Source: Diphasiastrum complanatum (taxonomy: Eukaryota; Streptophyta; Lycopodiopsida; Lycopodiales; Lycopodiaceae). From it: DNA of 64,000 nt. The DNA lies in NCBI GenBank assembly GCA_029204225.1, contig CM055094.1, forward strand, positions 5,718,063 to 5,782,062, in the 5' to 3' direction. Shown here in pieces: positions 1 to 12,200 of the stretch (its first letter is position 1; the number at the start of each line of letters is the position of its first letter). The position numbers and the translations under genes are program-made. Under the pieces are notes generated by a model. The model saw nothing but the letters and a program-made list of their open reading frames with translations, was not told the origin of the DNA and did no database searches.

Positions 1-34
1 TAGCATCCCATATACGCCCTCCAAATCAACTGAA

Positions 35-538
35 TTGTTCTCTTCTTGGCAGATTGATCAAATCAGGGCCGATTTCCAGACTTTGCGGCAAGAAATCTCG
101 CAGTTGAAAGGAACGGTTACGTCCTTGATTCACGAGAAGAACATGCTGCAGTCCAAAGTTGCATCACTCGAACAATCCATCGGGACCAAACAGGCTGCGG
201 TTTCAGCGTCTACCACCAATATGATACGGGAACTAGAGACAAGGATGGAAAAGCAGCAAGAAGAAGCCCTTTCGTGGGCATCAGTTTTGAAAAAAGGCAC
301 CAACCCAAGCGCCGCTATCTCTTCGGCAGCCACCATCTCAGAAGAGAAAACACGAGACCAAAAAGCGAACAACATTAGGGTTCGTGGGATTCCGGATACA
401 CAGGATGCCTTGGCTGAAGCCAAACGCTTTCTTGACACCACTCTCGGGCACAGGACGGACGGGCTAGATACCGCATGGAGGACCACCAGAGATGCAGCCA
501 CACTCATCATCCGCTTCACTTCCCTTGCGAGTCGTTGA
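35..538 (+). pseudogene. LINE ORF1-like fragment (coiled-coil RNA-binding protein)
   Basis: The 167-residue open stretch starts with a heptad-like coiled coil (about residues 7-70, rich in Q, L, K, E). An Ala/Ser-rich linker follows, then a region beginning IRVRGIPD near residue 113 that resembles the RRM-like nucleic-acid-binding part of LINE ORF1 proteins. In LINEs this protein coats element RNA and acts as a chaperone in the ribonucleoprotein. The frame ends at 538 in TGA, far shorter than a normal ORF1, so it is a broken piece. The product call rests on position before the endonuclease plus the coiled coil. Confidence 0.6.
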
Positions 539-733
539 GATGCTTTTCGGTGCAGAGCTAAGCTACGTGGTACCACTATCTACATGGATGACGACCTCAC
601 GTATATCCAGGTAGAGGAGAGGCGCAAGGCCTTTCAGGCAGCCCGTGAGTCTGGCAAACGAGTCATTTATCGGGATGGACGAGTGCGCTTTCTTGATAGC
701 GCTCCTAGCAGCTCCCCGTGCTAGGGATTTGGG

Positions 734-1183
734 GTGCCCGGGGTTAAGAGCACCCTGGGGCCCCATCCACACCACCTTCGGATTGGAGTGTGGAATTGTG
801 CCGGCATACATTCATCTTCCACGGCAGGGGACCTCGTTGACTTCATCACAGGCAGAGATATATTATTCATCATGGAGACACACGAGAGCCCAGAGCGAGG
901 ACTTCCTTCCTTTCCTGGATATAGATGGGACTCAGTAGTCCGATGAGATACTAGATCTGCCAGTGGCTGAGGTTCAGGTGGGGTCGCGTGTTTGTATAAT
1001 GGCTTACCCTGTTGGCTTCATTCAGACAGCTATACATGCCATCCTCATAGTGGAGTACATAGTGTCGTTGACTATCTCATGGGGTCACCATCCTTTGTAC
1101 CCATAGTCTCTGACTTCCACGTTTCTCCCACCACCCTTTCTGATCACTCATTTCTCTCCTTTGATATCGGCCACCTCCCACCC
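734..1183 (+). pseudogene. LINE endonuclease domain, internally deleted and frameshifted
   Basis: Residues RIGVWNCAG followed by DILFIMETHES (about 782-890) match the start of an exonuclease-endonuclease-phosphatase domain, the nicking enzyme of LINEs; the E of METHES is the usual metal-binding position. About 50 bp past this frame's end, another frame (992-1363) supplies the domain's C-terminal part: SVVDYLM near 1060 and the catalytic SDH signature near 1140. The central part of the domain (asparagine/aspartate motifs) is missing, so a deletion joined the two ends. Inactive. Confidence 0.75.
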
Positions 1184-1413
1184 ACTCATTTATTTACACT
1201 ACCCATGATTACCCGAGCACCCACGTACACATTTGATCCCATTTACATGACACTGTACCGGCAGTCCTTGGCTTCACTTTTTTACACTCCTTTCCTCATG
1301 ACGGTCCAGTTGACACCCAGGCTGCTTTTCTCACCACCTCTCTCCACACAGCTGCCTCGCTAACTCTTCCCACGAAACCCCATTCCCAAAAGACTCGACG
1401 CACACCTCGACCA

Positions 1414-3962
1414 TTGCATCCTCCTTGGTATGATGCCGAGTGTCGTTCCCTTCACCAGTCAGTTACTTATTCACGTATCCATGCTCCACTTTTGCGTCGA
1501 TCTTCCCGACGCTCCTACCACCGTGTTCTCCGTCGTAAGAAGCGTTCCTATGATGATACTAAAGGGAGACGTCTTATTGACCTTCTCTTTAGTTCTTCTT
1601 CGGGCGCTTTTTGGCGTGAGTTCATTCCTCCCTCCCCACCACCTCCTGGAGGACCTCCGCATCTGGACCGATTATGCTACTAGCTTGTATACCGTCCCTA
1701 CCGACTCACCCATTTCTATATCTCCACGACCATCTGAGTTCTCCTTCTTCACATCTGATATGGTACTTGCAGCCATGAAAAAGATGAAGTCCAACAAGGC
1801 CAGAGATATTGAAGACCTCGAATCTGAACTCCTTTCCCTTGCCTCAGACTTACTCGCTCCTACTATAGCCACCCTTCTCAATTCCGTAGTTGTTTCCGGT
1901 TTCCCTTCATCCTGGTGCACCAACATCATCCACCCCATCCATAAGAATGGTGACCCCATGATTCAGAGTAACTACCGCACCATCATGATCGGGCATGTCC
2001 TGGCAAAGTTATATGGTACTATTCTTCAGTCGGTTGTGAGCTCAGAGGCGGATACTAGGAGACTACATGCTATGGGTCAAGTAGGTTTTCGAGCCCATTA
2101 CTCTACGACAGATCACATCTTCACATTGCGGGCCTTGATTGAGGAAGCTAAGCACAGGAGAGAGAGGGTTTACTGTTGTTTTGTGGACTTCAGGAAAGCC
2201 TTTGATTCTGTTCCTTGCTCATTGCTTATCCAGAGACTCCGCGACCTTGGCTTCTTCACGGACATCATTCTTGCTGTGATGGCACTTTATGAGCGTGTTC
2301 TGGGATGTTTCCGACACAGTAATGGCATATCCGATCACATTTGGAGCACTATTGGGGTGAAGCAGGGTTGCTCTCTCTCACCAGTCTTCTTTGGCTTGTA
2401 TATTGATGAGTTGGAGAGAGTCATTACACAGTGTGGTGGTGCTGGTTGCAGGCTTGGGGACATCTTGATCGCTATTCTCCTTTATGCTGATGATGTGGTA
2501 TTGGTCTCACCTACCAGAGAGGGTCTACAGCGACAGTTGGATTGTTTACATGAGTTTTGCACTAGATGGGGCCTAGGAGTGAACATTGGGAAGACTAAGA
2601 TTATGGTCTTCAACACTTCTCGAGCATTCGCAGCGACAGGAGCTTACTCTGGGTGGACAGGTTCTAGAGGTGGTCCCTTCCTACACATACCTGGGGATCC
2701 TTTTCTCAGGTCGTACTTTTGGCATGAGACAGGCCACTACCACTCGACTGGGGAAGGGACATGCATCCCTTGTTCAGCTAGAGAGATTTTGTTTCCGGAA
2801 GTCCATCCAGGATGCTCGCAGTAAGTGTCACCTTTTTGATACCATTGTCACCCCCACGGCTCTATATGCGGCAGAGGCATGGTGTGCAGGTCTTCCCTCT
2901 TCACACTGGGCCAGTCTCTCATGACTACAGACCACTATGTAGCTCGGTTAATCCGTGCGAAGCCTTCGGTTCCACATGAGATTATTTTGGCCGAGTTTGC
3001 AGTTCCACCTATCCAGATTGAGGCAGCTTTTCAGCTCATTACCTATACACAGAGGATACAGGCGTTACCAGGGACAGACAGACGATACATACACACGGCA
3101 TCTCCATGGTCAGGGATATAGATTATCATGGTTCTCTCAGGCATCCCACCTCCTACGTGAGTCATTTGGTATCTCCATCACAGAGCTTCCCTCAGGCACC
3201 CACCAGTATATCAGACGATTCCTCTATCGCGCATATTTAGAGCGGGCTTGGTATAACCAGATAGGGGTTAAGCCAGCTTTCTACCGGACACATTTCTTGG
3301 AGCTGGATGCATCTGGGACCCCAGTTATGCCACACTACTTGGAGTCGGGACTATCACATTGCTTCAGATTCACATTGGGACAGCTTAGGGTGTCTTCTCA
3401 TCAGTTAGCTATTGAGACGGGGAGGTTCCATGGTATTCCTAGAGAGGAGCGGATTTGCCAGTTATGCTCTCTAGGTGAGGTGGAGTTTGAGGAGCACTTT
3501 ATCTTCAGATGCCCAGTATACTATGAGATCAGAAGGCGATATCATTGCCTATTTCGAGACATGCCTACCACTCTACGCTCCCTCATAGCCTATGAGGACC
3601 CACGATGTGTCGCTCTGTTGGTACGCGAGATGTCCATATTACGGAGAGATTTATACGGGACACCCCAGCATTCTTCCTCACAGTCACAGCCACTGATTAC
3701 TTCATTCTTCACTAGGCGGAGATCGCGTGATTTAGTGCACGAGGATGATGATTCTGACGACGACGCAAATGATAGCAACTCACATGCTCATAGAGATCAG
3801 AGACAGTGTACCCCCTACCATCCCGCTACGCAGAGACATACTATTACACATGCTAGTACACATGCTCATGCTCACAGACGACGCCGACAGACTCCAGTGC
3901 TCTCTCATGCTGCGGCTCGCATTACATCTTTTTACAGCAGCAACAACATCATAGCATCATAG
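1414..3962 (+). pseudogene. LINE ORF2 reverse transcriptase and C-terminal zinc knuckle, frameshifted
   Basis: The linker between endonuclease and RT (WYDAEC near 1423) is in one frame to about 1683. The RT fingers and palm follow in a second frame (about 1690-2640): FRKAFDSVP near 2190, KQGCSLSP near 2360 and the catalytic YADD near 2485. The thumb continues in a third frame (about 2640-2924, with PSYTYLGILF). The C-terminal third lies at 2955-3962 and contains a CxxC...HxxxxC knuckle (CQLC near 3455, HFIFRC near 3497) typical of plant LINE C-termini. At least three frameshifts break the reading frame. A normal ORF2 would reverse-transcribe the element at the nicked target. Confidence 0.9.
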
Positions 3963-4161
3963 CCTTGACATCATGACACCTATAGATGATTATTATGCGC
4001 ACACACCCTCGCATACGTGTCTATTTTAGTTCTAGTTTGTACTAGATGTTTTCTTTATTACAGTTTTGGAGACGTTTTACACGCTCCCATGGATACCACA
4101 TACTTGACATGTACTTCATTAGTCTTATATGCCTTTTGGCATGGAAAAGACATTAATAAAG

Positions 4162-4168
4162 CTTTCTT

Positions 4169-4240
<72 letters not shown>
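4162..4240 (+). repeat. CTTT/TC simple-repeat tail of the LINE
   Basis: A few CTTT units pass into an uninterrupted TC tract to 4240, starting straight after AATAAA. LINEs can end in a simple repeat instead of poly(A). The tract probably began as the element's tail and expanded as a microsatellite. Confidence 0.85.
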
Positions 4241-4242
<2 letters not shown>

Positions 4243-4299
4243 AATGATCAATTGAATGCTAAAACACGCTTGTGCTTTCTGTCGATGGCATGGAGGTAT

Positions 4300-4730
4300 A
4301 TATGCTGTGCCAAGGCCTCTATAATTAGCCATCTCTCCTAACTTTGTAAAATAAAAAGTCTTAACGGAGATCTCATAAGCAACCTCATTGACCTTCCATT
4401 TAACGGACCATGGTCCACAAAAGCGGGGTGATCCTATGTTGATTTGCATAGACTTTAGCTTGATCTAGGGCTCACTTCATGTTTTCCTTGGCAATAAGCA
4501 AAATGTCTTGCATATCTGCTAGATATGCCTTGGCACTCTCTACCTTACATTTGGTGAGACCCACTAAGCAAAGTCCAAGATTGGGATCCTCAATTGGTTT
4601 GTTTCTTAGCAATAAGAGTGCGAAACTTATCCAAAGTTGTAGCTCTATAATTTGGAAACAAATTATGTAAGTTGTGGTTATTTTGGTGAACTGGTTCGTG
4701 AGGACTAGAGATTGATGGTATCTCAAAGAT
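4300..4730 (-). mobile_element. Ty3-gypsy pol C-terminal scrap
   Basis: Read on the minus strand, residues SPRFCGPW...VNEVAYE (about 4449-4380) match the block after gypsy integrase, and ADMQDILLIAKENMK (about 4520-4475) matches the helix just upstream of it. Frames shift and stops occur between them. Only the end of an integrase region is present; no LTR was recognised. It lies between the LINE and the first visible MOB1 exon. Confidence 0.6.
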
Positions 4731-5487
4731 GAACTTGGCTCTCATTTACACCCAATTCCATGTCTTGTGGGTACTTCTTAACTCCTATACCATGGGGTGT
4801 ATGGTTTACAAGAGATGATCTCATTGCTATGTGAATTTTAGTGAAGTTTATTTCGATTATATCCCTTTTTAGTAGCCTTGGTATATATTCTTTCAAAAAC
4901 TATGTTGTTCATATTAGTTAAACTTTCTCTATTTTTTATGGTGGAGAATCTGTAAAATAGAACTTGCTCACTTTATGATCTGTTGTGAACGTGATTTTTT
5001 TTCTGACAACATAGGAAATATAATTCATGCATACTACAAGATGCCACAGCTTTACATTGTAGAAAAATCAGAAGTGACAAGTGTTGGAAAACACATGGTT
5101 GGAAAATATGTGCGCTTGATGAATATTTTGCTTTCTTCCATTTAAATAGCTGACAACTCAATCAATGCATATTATTACAACTTAGAGCTTTTCAAGGCTA
5201 TTGTGGCTTAAATTATGATTGTTAAGGGTCCATGCTTATTTTGCCAGGGTAAAAATTCAGCTTCTTGTATTTTGTTGAGTGAACATAAGGAACATTTTTG
5301 CAGAAACATCAGTCTGTCCATGTGAAGGTTTCTTGAAAATAAATTGCTGTCTAAGAGATATTTGGTGATCTTTTGGATTGATGAGTTCAATACTTTTTTA
5401 GACCTCTGATTAGAGTTCAGTTAGATCCCTTCATGTAGCTTTGTGTTTGATTTGAGGTTAATTCGAATCTGTTCTTGTTTTGTGCAG
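4731..5487 (+). other. Intronic stretch without recognisable features
   Basis: AT-rich sequence leading into the acceptor of the first visible MOB1 exon. I looked for the expected preceding MOB1 exon (residues around GNLREAVRLPPGEDLNEW) and did not find it. A pyrimidine-rich run ends in TTTTGTGCAG at 5487. Confidence 0.6.
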
Positions 5488-5581
5488 CTGTGGATTTCTT
5501 CAATCAAGTGAACTTGTTATACTCAACTTTGACAGAATTTTGCACACCAGAAAACTGTCCAACAATGTCAGCAGGGCCCAA
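5488..5581 (+). CDS. MOB1: MOB1 exon (first visible)
   Basis: 94 bp. The acceptor is TTTTGTGCAG and the donor is AA|GTATGC. The exon begins with the last two bases of a codon and ends with two bases of the Lys codon before YEYRW. It encodes VDFFNQ through TMSAGP, including the two zinc cysteines in CTPENC. Confidence 0.93.
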
Positions 5582-8500
5582 GTATGCTCATTTTGTTTTC
5601 TTTTGCTGATGTTATGCCAGCAGGCTGAAATCATGTCTATCCTATATGGTACTTCTAGGGATGAATACTTAAGTCATTTCTGCAGCCTGCAGTATAAGAA
5701 GCTTTGAAATTTCTTTCTTCACTTGTGTAAAAATTTGTGCTTATACTGTTTATACGATTTTAAGTTAGTAAGAGGCTCCCGAGAATGTGTGTCAAAATCT
5801 ATTTCTGGTTGTTCGCAACATAAATATTTGTATTACCTATTATTTTCATAAAATCAATTTGTTTGAACTTTCCAGCACGTCAACACCTTACGTATAGGCA
5901 GATCTATAGTATGTAACCTGAAAGGCATTTTGGGAAAAATGGAAAAGATGTAATCTCAGAAACCCATTCCGACCATATCAGGCCGGGTCGGTACCGTACC
6001 CTAAGGTACCCTAGGAACGGTTCCTACAAAGCAGTGATTCATCGGAATCAGAAGCTGATAAAGGAGATAGAAGAAGTAAACGTCGATCCAAACGAAAGGA
6101 CGACACAAAAACTATCGAGGATAAGTCGTCAACTTCTAAAGTTGGAAAGCTTTGGAAGAGTAATATGGCTGATCTTAACAAAAAATTTAATGATTTGAAA
6201 GTGTAGATCTCTGAAGTTGCAGACAAAAGCCCAGAAGCTTCTTCTTCTAACACATGAATGTGGTGTACGAAATGTGGAACTTCTGGACATTCTAAGGAAG
6301 ACTGCACAACTGTGAAAATGATTAGGTCATTTTTTTCGGGGTTCCTAAAAAAGATTTTTGTGCATAAAGAAGGGTTTATGTTCCTATTTCTATTTGTGTT
6401 CCGAGGTTTCTGCTCCTAAGTTGAAACCTACGTCAAAGATGCTCTTCGGAATTCCCTTAGTGATCTTTACAGTGGTATCAGATTTTGGGCTTGCATTGAA
6501 TAGGTGGAGATGCTTTTTTACTTTCTTTGCAGCTTTTTGATAGTAGCTCCTTGCTTTTTCTTCCTATTGGTGGAATTTACCTCCATGTAAGTGTCATGGA
6601 CGTTCTCCATAGCCATTACTGCAATTTACTCGATTTTGGATAGTTTTTTGACTAGTATTCATTGTTTTGGTTCATTGAACGTACTATATGTTACTGATTT
6701 TCAGGATAGTACTTGCTGTTTTTCAGTCATTATGACTGGTAGACATCTTGCTAACCTACTCTCCCTCTGTATTGTGCTTTATAGTGTCCAATTTGGTGCT
6801 TTGTAACAAAAGTTATGTTCGGAAGTTTGGCAATTTTGAGTTCAAAACTTGGCAAATTTTTGAGATGCACTTACAATTGAAGATTTTGGGATCTCTCAAC
6901 TAAATAAAGCAATTTCTTGTTCTAGGTGATCAATAATGGTCGAACGTACTGCTTGTCTTGAAGGAACAGTTCCCATGCTGACCTATCTTCAGATTTGCCA
7001 GCAACTGAGTGCAGCACTCAACGAGATGAACAATTGAAACACTTTGCGGGACCAACAGATGGAAGTTCTGCTAAATGAAGTCAAGACTCTATCCTTGCCA
7101 AAATTGGGTTTTCAACTAGACCCATATTGAGGGGAGAAAAAAAAGGAGAAGCTTGAGGTGGTGGATGACTAGTTGACAAAAGTTTGCATGAAATTTCTAA
7201 AGAAAAGACGATTGAGAGCATTGTTTAGTTTTCCTGTGGTAAGGCTTCGTCATGGTGGCGTGATCTGCAACCAAAACCGACTAGTGGGGAGAATTCATGG
7301 AAATTTTCAGAAAATCTTTTGTGGTTGCGGATGATTCGGATTACTATTAGAAGTTCATCAAATGCAAGATGGGGATGAAGAGTTGGTCTCTTATCTCCAA
7401 GAGTTTATGGATTTATGGAATAAGATTCCATCATTCAATTCTAAGTTGGCATTCTGGCAGTTCATCTTAGGTTTGCCAACAGATTATTAGAACGAATGCA
7501 TGTGAAATATACTTCAATCTTTCGATGATGTTGTATGAATCACGAAAGCTAATGATTCCATTGTGTTGGCATCCAGGAAGCAATTTCAGGCTAGTCTATC
7601 GACGTCTAGACCAAAGAAAGGGAAGAAATGAGTTCGTGTAAAAACTCAAATCAAATACGTTGACGAGCCTGATCAAATGGCATCGAAAAGCAAGCAAAAG
7701 AAGCAAGATCATAAGGATCTACACTAGGCGATCTTCAGTGGTATTAAAGCTGGAAGAAAATGTCCTGCAAGAAGGCCAAGAAAACGAATATTTGTTTTAT
7801 TTGCAATAAGCTTGGACATGTTATGGAATTCTGCCCAGAGCAAAAAGAAACCCGCAGTGTGAATGTTCCTTCAGTACTACTTTTTTGCCAACTGATTTAT
7901 TTCATTTGAAAGGCACAGTGAAAGATCAAGAAGTCAGTATTTTAGTGGACTCATAGTTTCATTAATTCTCATCTTGTGCAAAAACTCGACCTGAAAATTG
8001 ATTTAGTTCTATTGATTATCTTGAATCAGATGATGGATAGACTGAGAGAACTAAATAAACTATGGAGGATATGTTGAGAACATATGTGTCTCACAGGTAG
8101 TCTTAGTGGGATGATTACATGTGTTCAATTGAGTTTGCTTACAATTGTAGGAAACATTTTGCTACATGTTATAGTCCATTTCTGCTTATGTACGGTTTTC
8201 AACCTAGATCTCCGGTTAATGTGGAGACTAAGTTTGTTAACATCCAGAAAGCTGCCAATTTTTTGCATGATATAATGTTTCAATTAGCACGTGATATTAT
8301 ACGCAGTGCTTAGGACGGAGCTAAGCACTGTACTGACCTTAAAATATCTCCCAGAGATTTTAAAGTTGATGACTGGGTATATCTTAGAATTCCATGGATA
8401 TAATATAGCATGTGACAAGCAACCAAATAGCACGTGAGCTTGGATTCGTGGTCAATGAAGAAAGTGCATGTGGTATGACCATTTATATTTATGGTACAAT

Positions 8501-9188
8501 TTAATTGAACAATGTTCAAGGAAAGAACCTTTATGTAAGGGAATTTCCTAGAAAACATAAAAGTTTTACAATGCAAACATTGCAAAATGCATGTCAATTT
8601 CACCAAGCTATGTGCCTATGACTACGTGTCTCATTCATCTTAGACTCTATACCTCTTTTGCCCTTCTCCCTCGTCCCTCCTTACTACCTTCTTGGCTTGC
8701 GGATAATTTATTCTTGCAGTCTAGCTCCAGGCATTTCATGCCGCTTTCAAAAGTTGTCCTCTCTTACTCTAGCTTCCCTACTCTTCAACCTTTTTTTTCT
8801 ATTGTATAGCAAGTAATGAGCAATTTTTCCTACAAAATATAAAAGAGATTCAATTTTTTGAAAGCCCTAAAAGTGAAAAAAGTTCTCCAACGTTTGGTTG
8901 ATTAATCCGAACATTTGGAACATGTTTGAAATGTTTCAAGTTTGGACATTTGAAATGTTTGGTTGCTACCATGAAGTCTTCATGTACCGATCGAGAAGAG
9001 TGTCAAGATGTTTCAAACCAATCATAAGAAGCTAATTAACTGGGTTGACAAGTCCTTTGGCTTGCAATCTTTGCATGAATGTGACAGCCTCATTCCATAC
9101 TTGATATTAAATGTTGAGAACTCCAAATTTGAATTACCCTTGTAACCAAAAATGGTTTGCTTTTTATCTACTGTTTGCTTTGCTTTGT

Positions 9189-9268
<80 letters not shown>

Positions 9269-12200
9269 TTTTTGAATCTTTTTCTCTGCAGATATGAGTA
9301 CAGGTGGGCAGATGGGGTGCAGATTAAGAAACCTATAGAGGTATCTGCTCCAAAATATGTTGAGTATTTGATGAACTGGATTGAAGGTCAGCTTGATGAT
9401 GAGGCAATCTTTCCACAAAAGCTTGGTATACCTTCCTTATCTGCTTATATATCAAAGTGATCTGTCTTTTTCAACACTTGAAGTTTTCATTAATTTAGGG
9501 TTCCTTCTTGTTTGAATCATTCCTGAATGTCAATGTCTTGTTGTGACTGTTGTTGCATGGGAAATTACAAGGTGTTGTGCACTTGAGCCCATTATGTAAG
9601 TAACAATATCATCTCCATTGAGTATCATAATGTCCTTGACATATAAACACTGTGGTATGTCATGGTGGGTGTTGTCATCTTCTTGTATGCTATGCATATC
9701 TTGGTGCTTGAGATTTGTGTGGTAACATTCATAGGTTGTAAAAGAGGTCTCCCCAAATCATTGGCTTGTCCTTTTTGACAAGGTGGCAAGACACTTAAGA
9801 TACGTCTCCCTATAGTCTTTGTTTGACTCGTTTCTAGATTCATTGTTGTGTAGTGACCATCTCATGGGAAAGTTACTGGTCATGTGCATATGAGTATGCG
9901 ACCAGCTAGTATTTTGTATTCTAGAAAGTGCCATTAGTGTTGGTGCAACTCCTGAACATAGAAAGCCACACATTGCTAAATAGTTTATATAAAGCGAAAT
10001 CTCAGAGTAAAGGGCTCATCAATAAATAGGCAATAGTATCTTTCTTGAATCTAATATTATATTTGGTTACTACATATGCAGTGCTCCTGTCTCCACCTCA
10101 GACACATAAAAGTCCTAGTAGCGCCTGTCTCAAGGCATTTCATGAAATCTGCCAATCCCAATCTTAGGTTTGTGCAAAAGGACTCTACTAGCCCTTAGAA
10201 AGCTATAGGGTATGTTGTATTGGTACCCTAAGGTATGTTGATAGCTAGTCGAGGTGTACCCTTGTTGTGCACTATAAAAAATACCTCAAAAGTCATGCCT
10301 TATGTGCAGAATGAATGAGGAACATGAGCAATTGCATGAATCGGCCTATGGAAGAAGTTGCACTTGGTGAGCCATTTGTCTCACGCCTTTGACATCCTAC
10401 ACACGCCAAAAGAGATTGGCATCATTATGGAGAGAAATCAGTTGAAAACCCAATTTTAAAAACAAATTGCATGCTTACGTAAAAGGAAATGATAAGTACC
10501 TTTGTTCATTGAGCAGGGGCCTCTAAAAGGCCTCCCTAATCAGATCCAGAAACTCGTAAATAAGACTAAATGTGCATCCTCTCGATCCACCACCTGACAT
10601 GGAATACATTGCTTGAAGAACCTCAATTAGCTACGCTACATGTCAGCAAAGGTTATCGCCAAAGACTATCCTCTGAGACCTCAGTCTAATGTTATTGCAG
10701 TTGTGGCTCCATCGTTCAACAAATTCAGGGCTCAAACTCAGGTCTAGCTGCCATTTAACGCAATGCACCTTGCACCTATAGCAACTGCTCTGGCACAACA
10801 AAGTGGCAGGAAAAACAAAGTGATGCTGGCTCCTTTAAATTTATAGGCTGTATGTCTTGATCATAGCTAGGGCTCTCCTCATCCTGGGTAGAAGATGACT
10901 ACGGAGATGGCAGTAGAAGTGTTCTGTGAACACAAGGTAGGCCTCCTGTGCCTTGCATTCAAAGATATATTTTTCAATTCTTTGATTCATTGAGATAGTA
11001 ACCATGATTTTGATTCAAATCGGTTAATCTGATTCAAATTGGTTAATCTAATTCAAGGTTTAGGTCGATTCATAAAAAATCACCTATGTCATCTTGAATC
11101 CTATTTTGTCTTAGAATACATTAATGAAATTGACTGTAAATTAGAGAGTGACTGTTTTCTTGTAATTAATAGTGTTTTTTATTCATTAAAAATCCTAAAT
11201 CGGATTCTTCGGTTCTTTTTGGGAGGGCCTGATTTTGAATTGCTTGAAAAGTTGATTGTTCAACTCTGAATAGGTTGATTATGCAACTTTGAACAGGTTG
11301 ATTATGAGAAGTTGAGAAACATAGATCCAAAGATCAGTGCAGTGTGATGCACATGGGGTCTTTCGGTGGTCTCTCTGCAAAATGAGTGCCCACACACTTA
11401 CTCATAGTCTGTGAACACCTACATGAATGCTACACTCCCACCTCTATGACTATTGCACATGTGCTTGTTAATGAACTCGGCACACTCTACATCACCACCT
11501 TGAGAAGCGTTCCAAAGGAATATAGCATCCAAAAGGCAGGAAACTAGGATTTAATAATAGGCTTGTGCCGCATCTCAATCCACCCGTTAAAGAAAATAGA
11601 GTAGCCATAAATTGACCACGCATGTTGTATGGGGCTAAGCTTCTTTGTGAGTGTCACAAAAGAGAATAGCGGTATGCCAAGGAAAAAGCAGATTAGGTGT
11701 CCATCTGGTGGCAGCTTTATGGTGTGACCTCTCCCACATGAGCAGAGACTGTGCTTGTCTGACCTCTAGTTGGTCTCTTCTGTGGAGTGGCAGTTGCACA
11801 TGATTTGCTGACTCTAGCATGCAAATTCAGTTTGCTTCTAGTCTACCAATTGTATCTGGCTGAGAAGGCCCAACACCCCTCACATTTGCCCTAGGAGAAG
11901 TCGTTCATGCTACACTTCAACTGTTGCAAAATTGTAGGCCACCTCTCCATATAAGAATGATCTTCCCATGTATTGTCTTCCATTTGATTAGGTATTGTTG
12001 TAATTCTTGTCCATTTCATAGCGCTTTGATGCGATACCCAGCTACTGCCTTTGGGTTTTTCTTCTTCCTTTATAGGTGGTAGTTCGAGCAATGTTTGAAC
12101 ATCCTTGCCAATATGCTTCCTCAACAAACTTACATGGGACGCGTTGGGCATTTTCGTAATGATCAGGAGATCCAGTTCATATGCTAGTTCTCCAACTCGT

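Larger units (their letters stand above)
1..4240 (+). mobile_element. Degenerate LINE (non-LTR retrotransposon), 5' end off-window
   Basis: The order is that of a plant LINE: a coiled-coil/basic ORF1 piece, an apurinic-type endonuclease, reverse transcriptase, a C-terminal Cys-His knuckle, then a simple-repeat tail. Every domain is in a different frame from its neighbour or carries stops, so the copy is dead. The endonuclease has lost its middle (about 946-1020). The 3' end is AATAAA at about 4155 followed directly by a CTTT-to-TC tail running to 4240. By inference it lies in an upstream intron of the MOB1 gene whose exons begin at 5488. I could not find target-site duplications because the 5' end is not in view. 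Confidence 0.9.

Noticed and set aside
4017-4449. Open frames running through the TC tract at 4.2 kb
   Set aside because: Leu-Ser or Arg-Glu repeats from the simple repeat; no start context or conservation.
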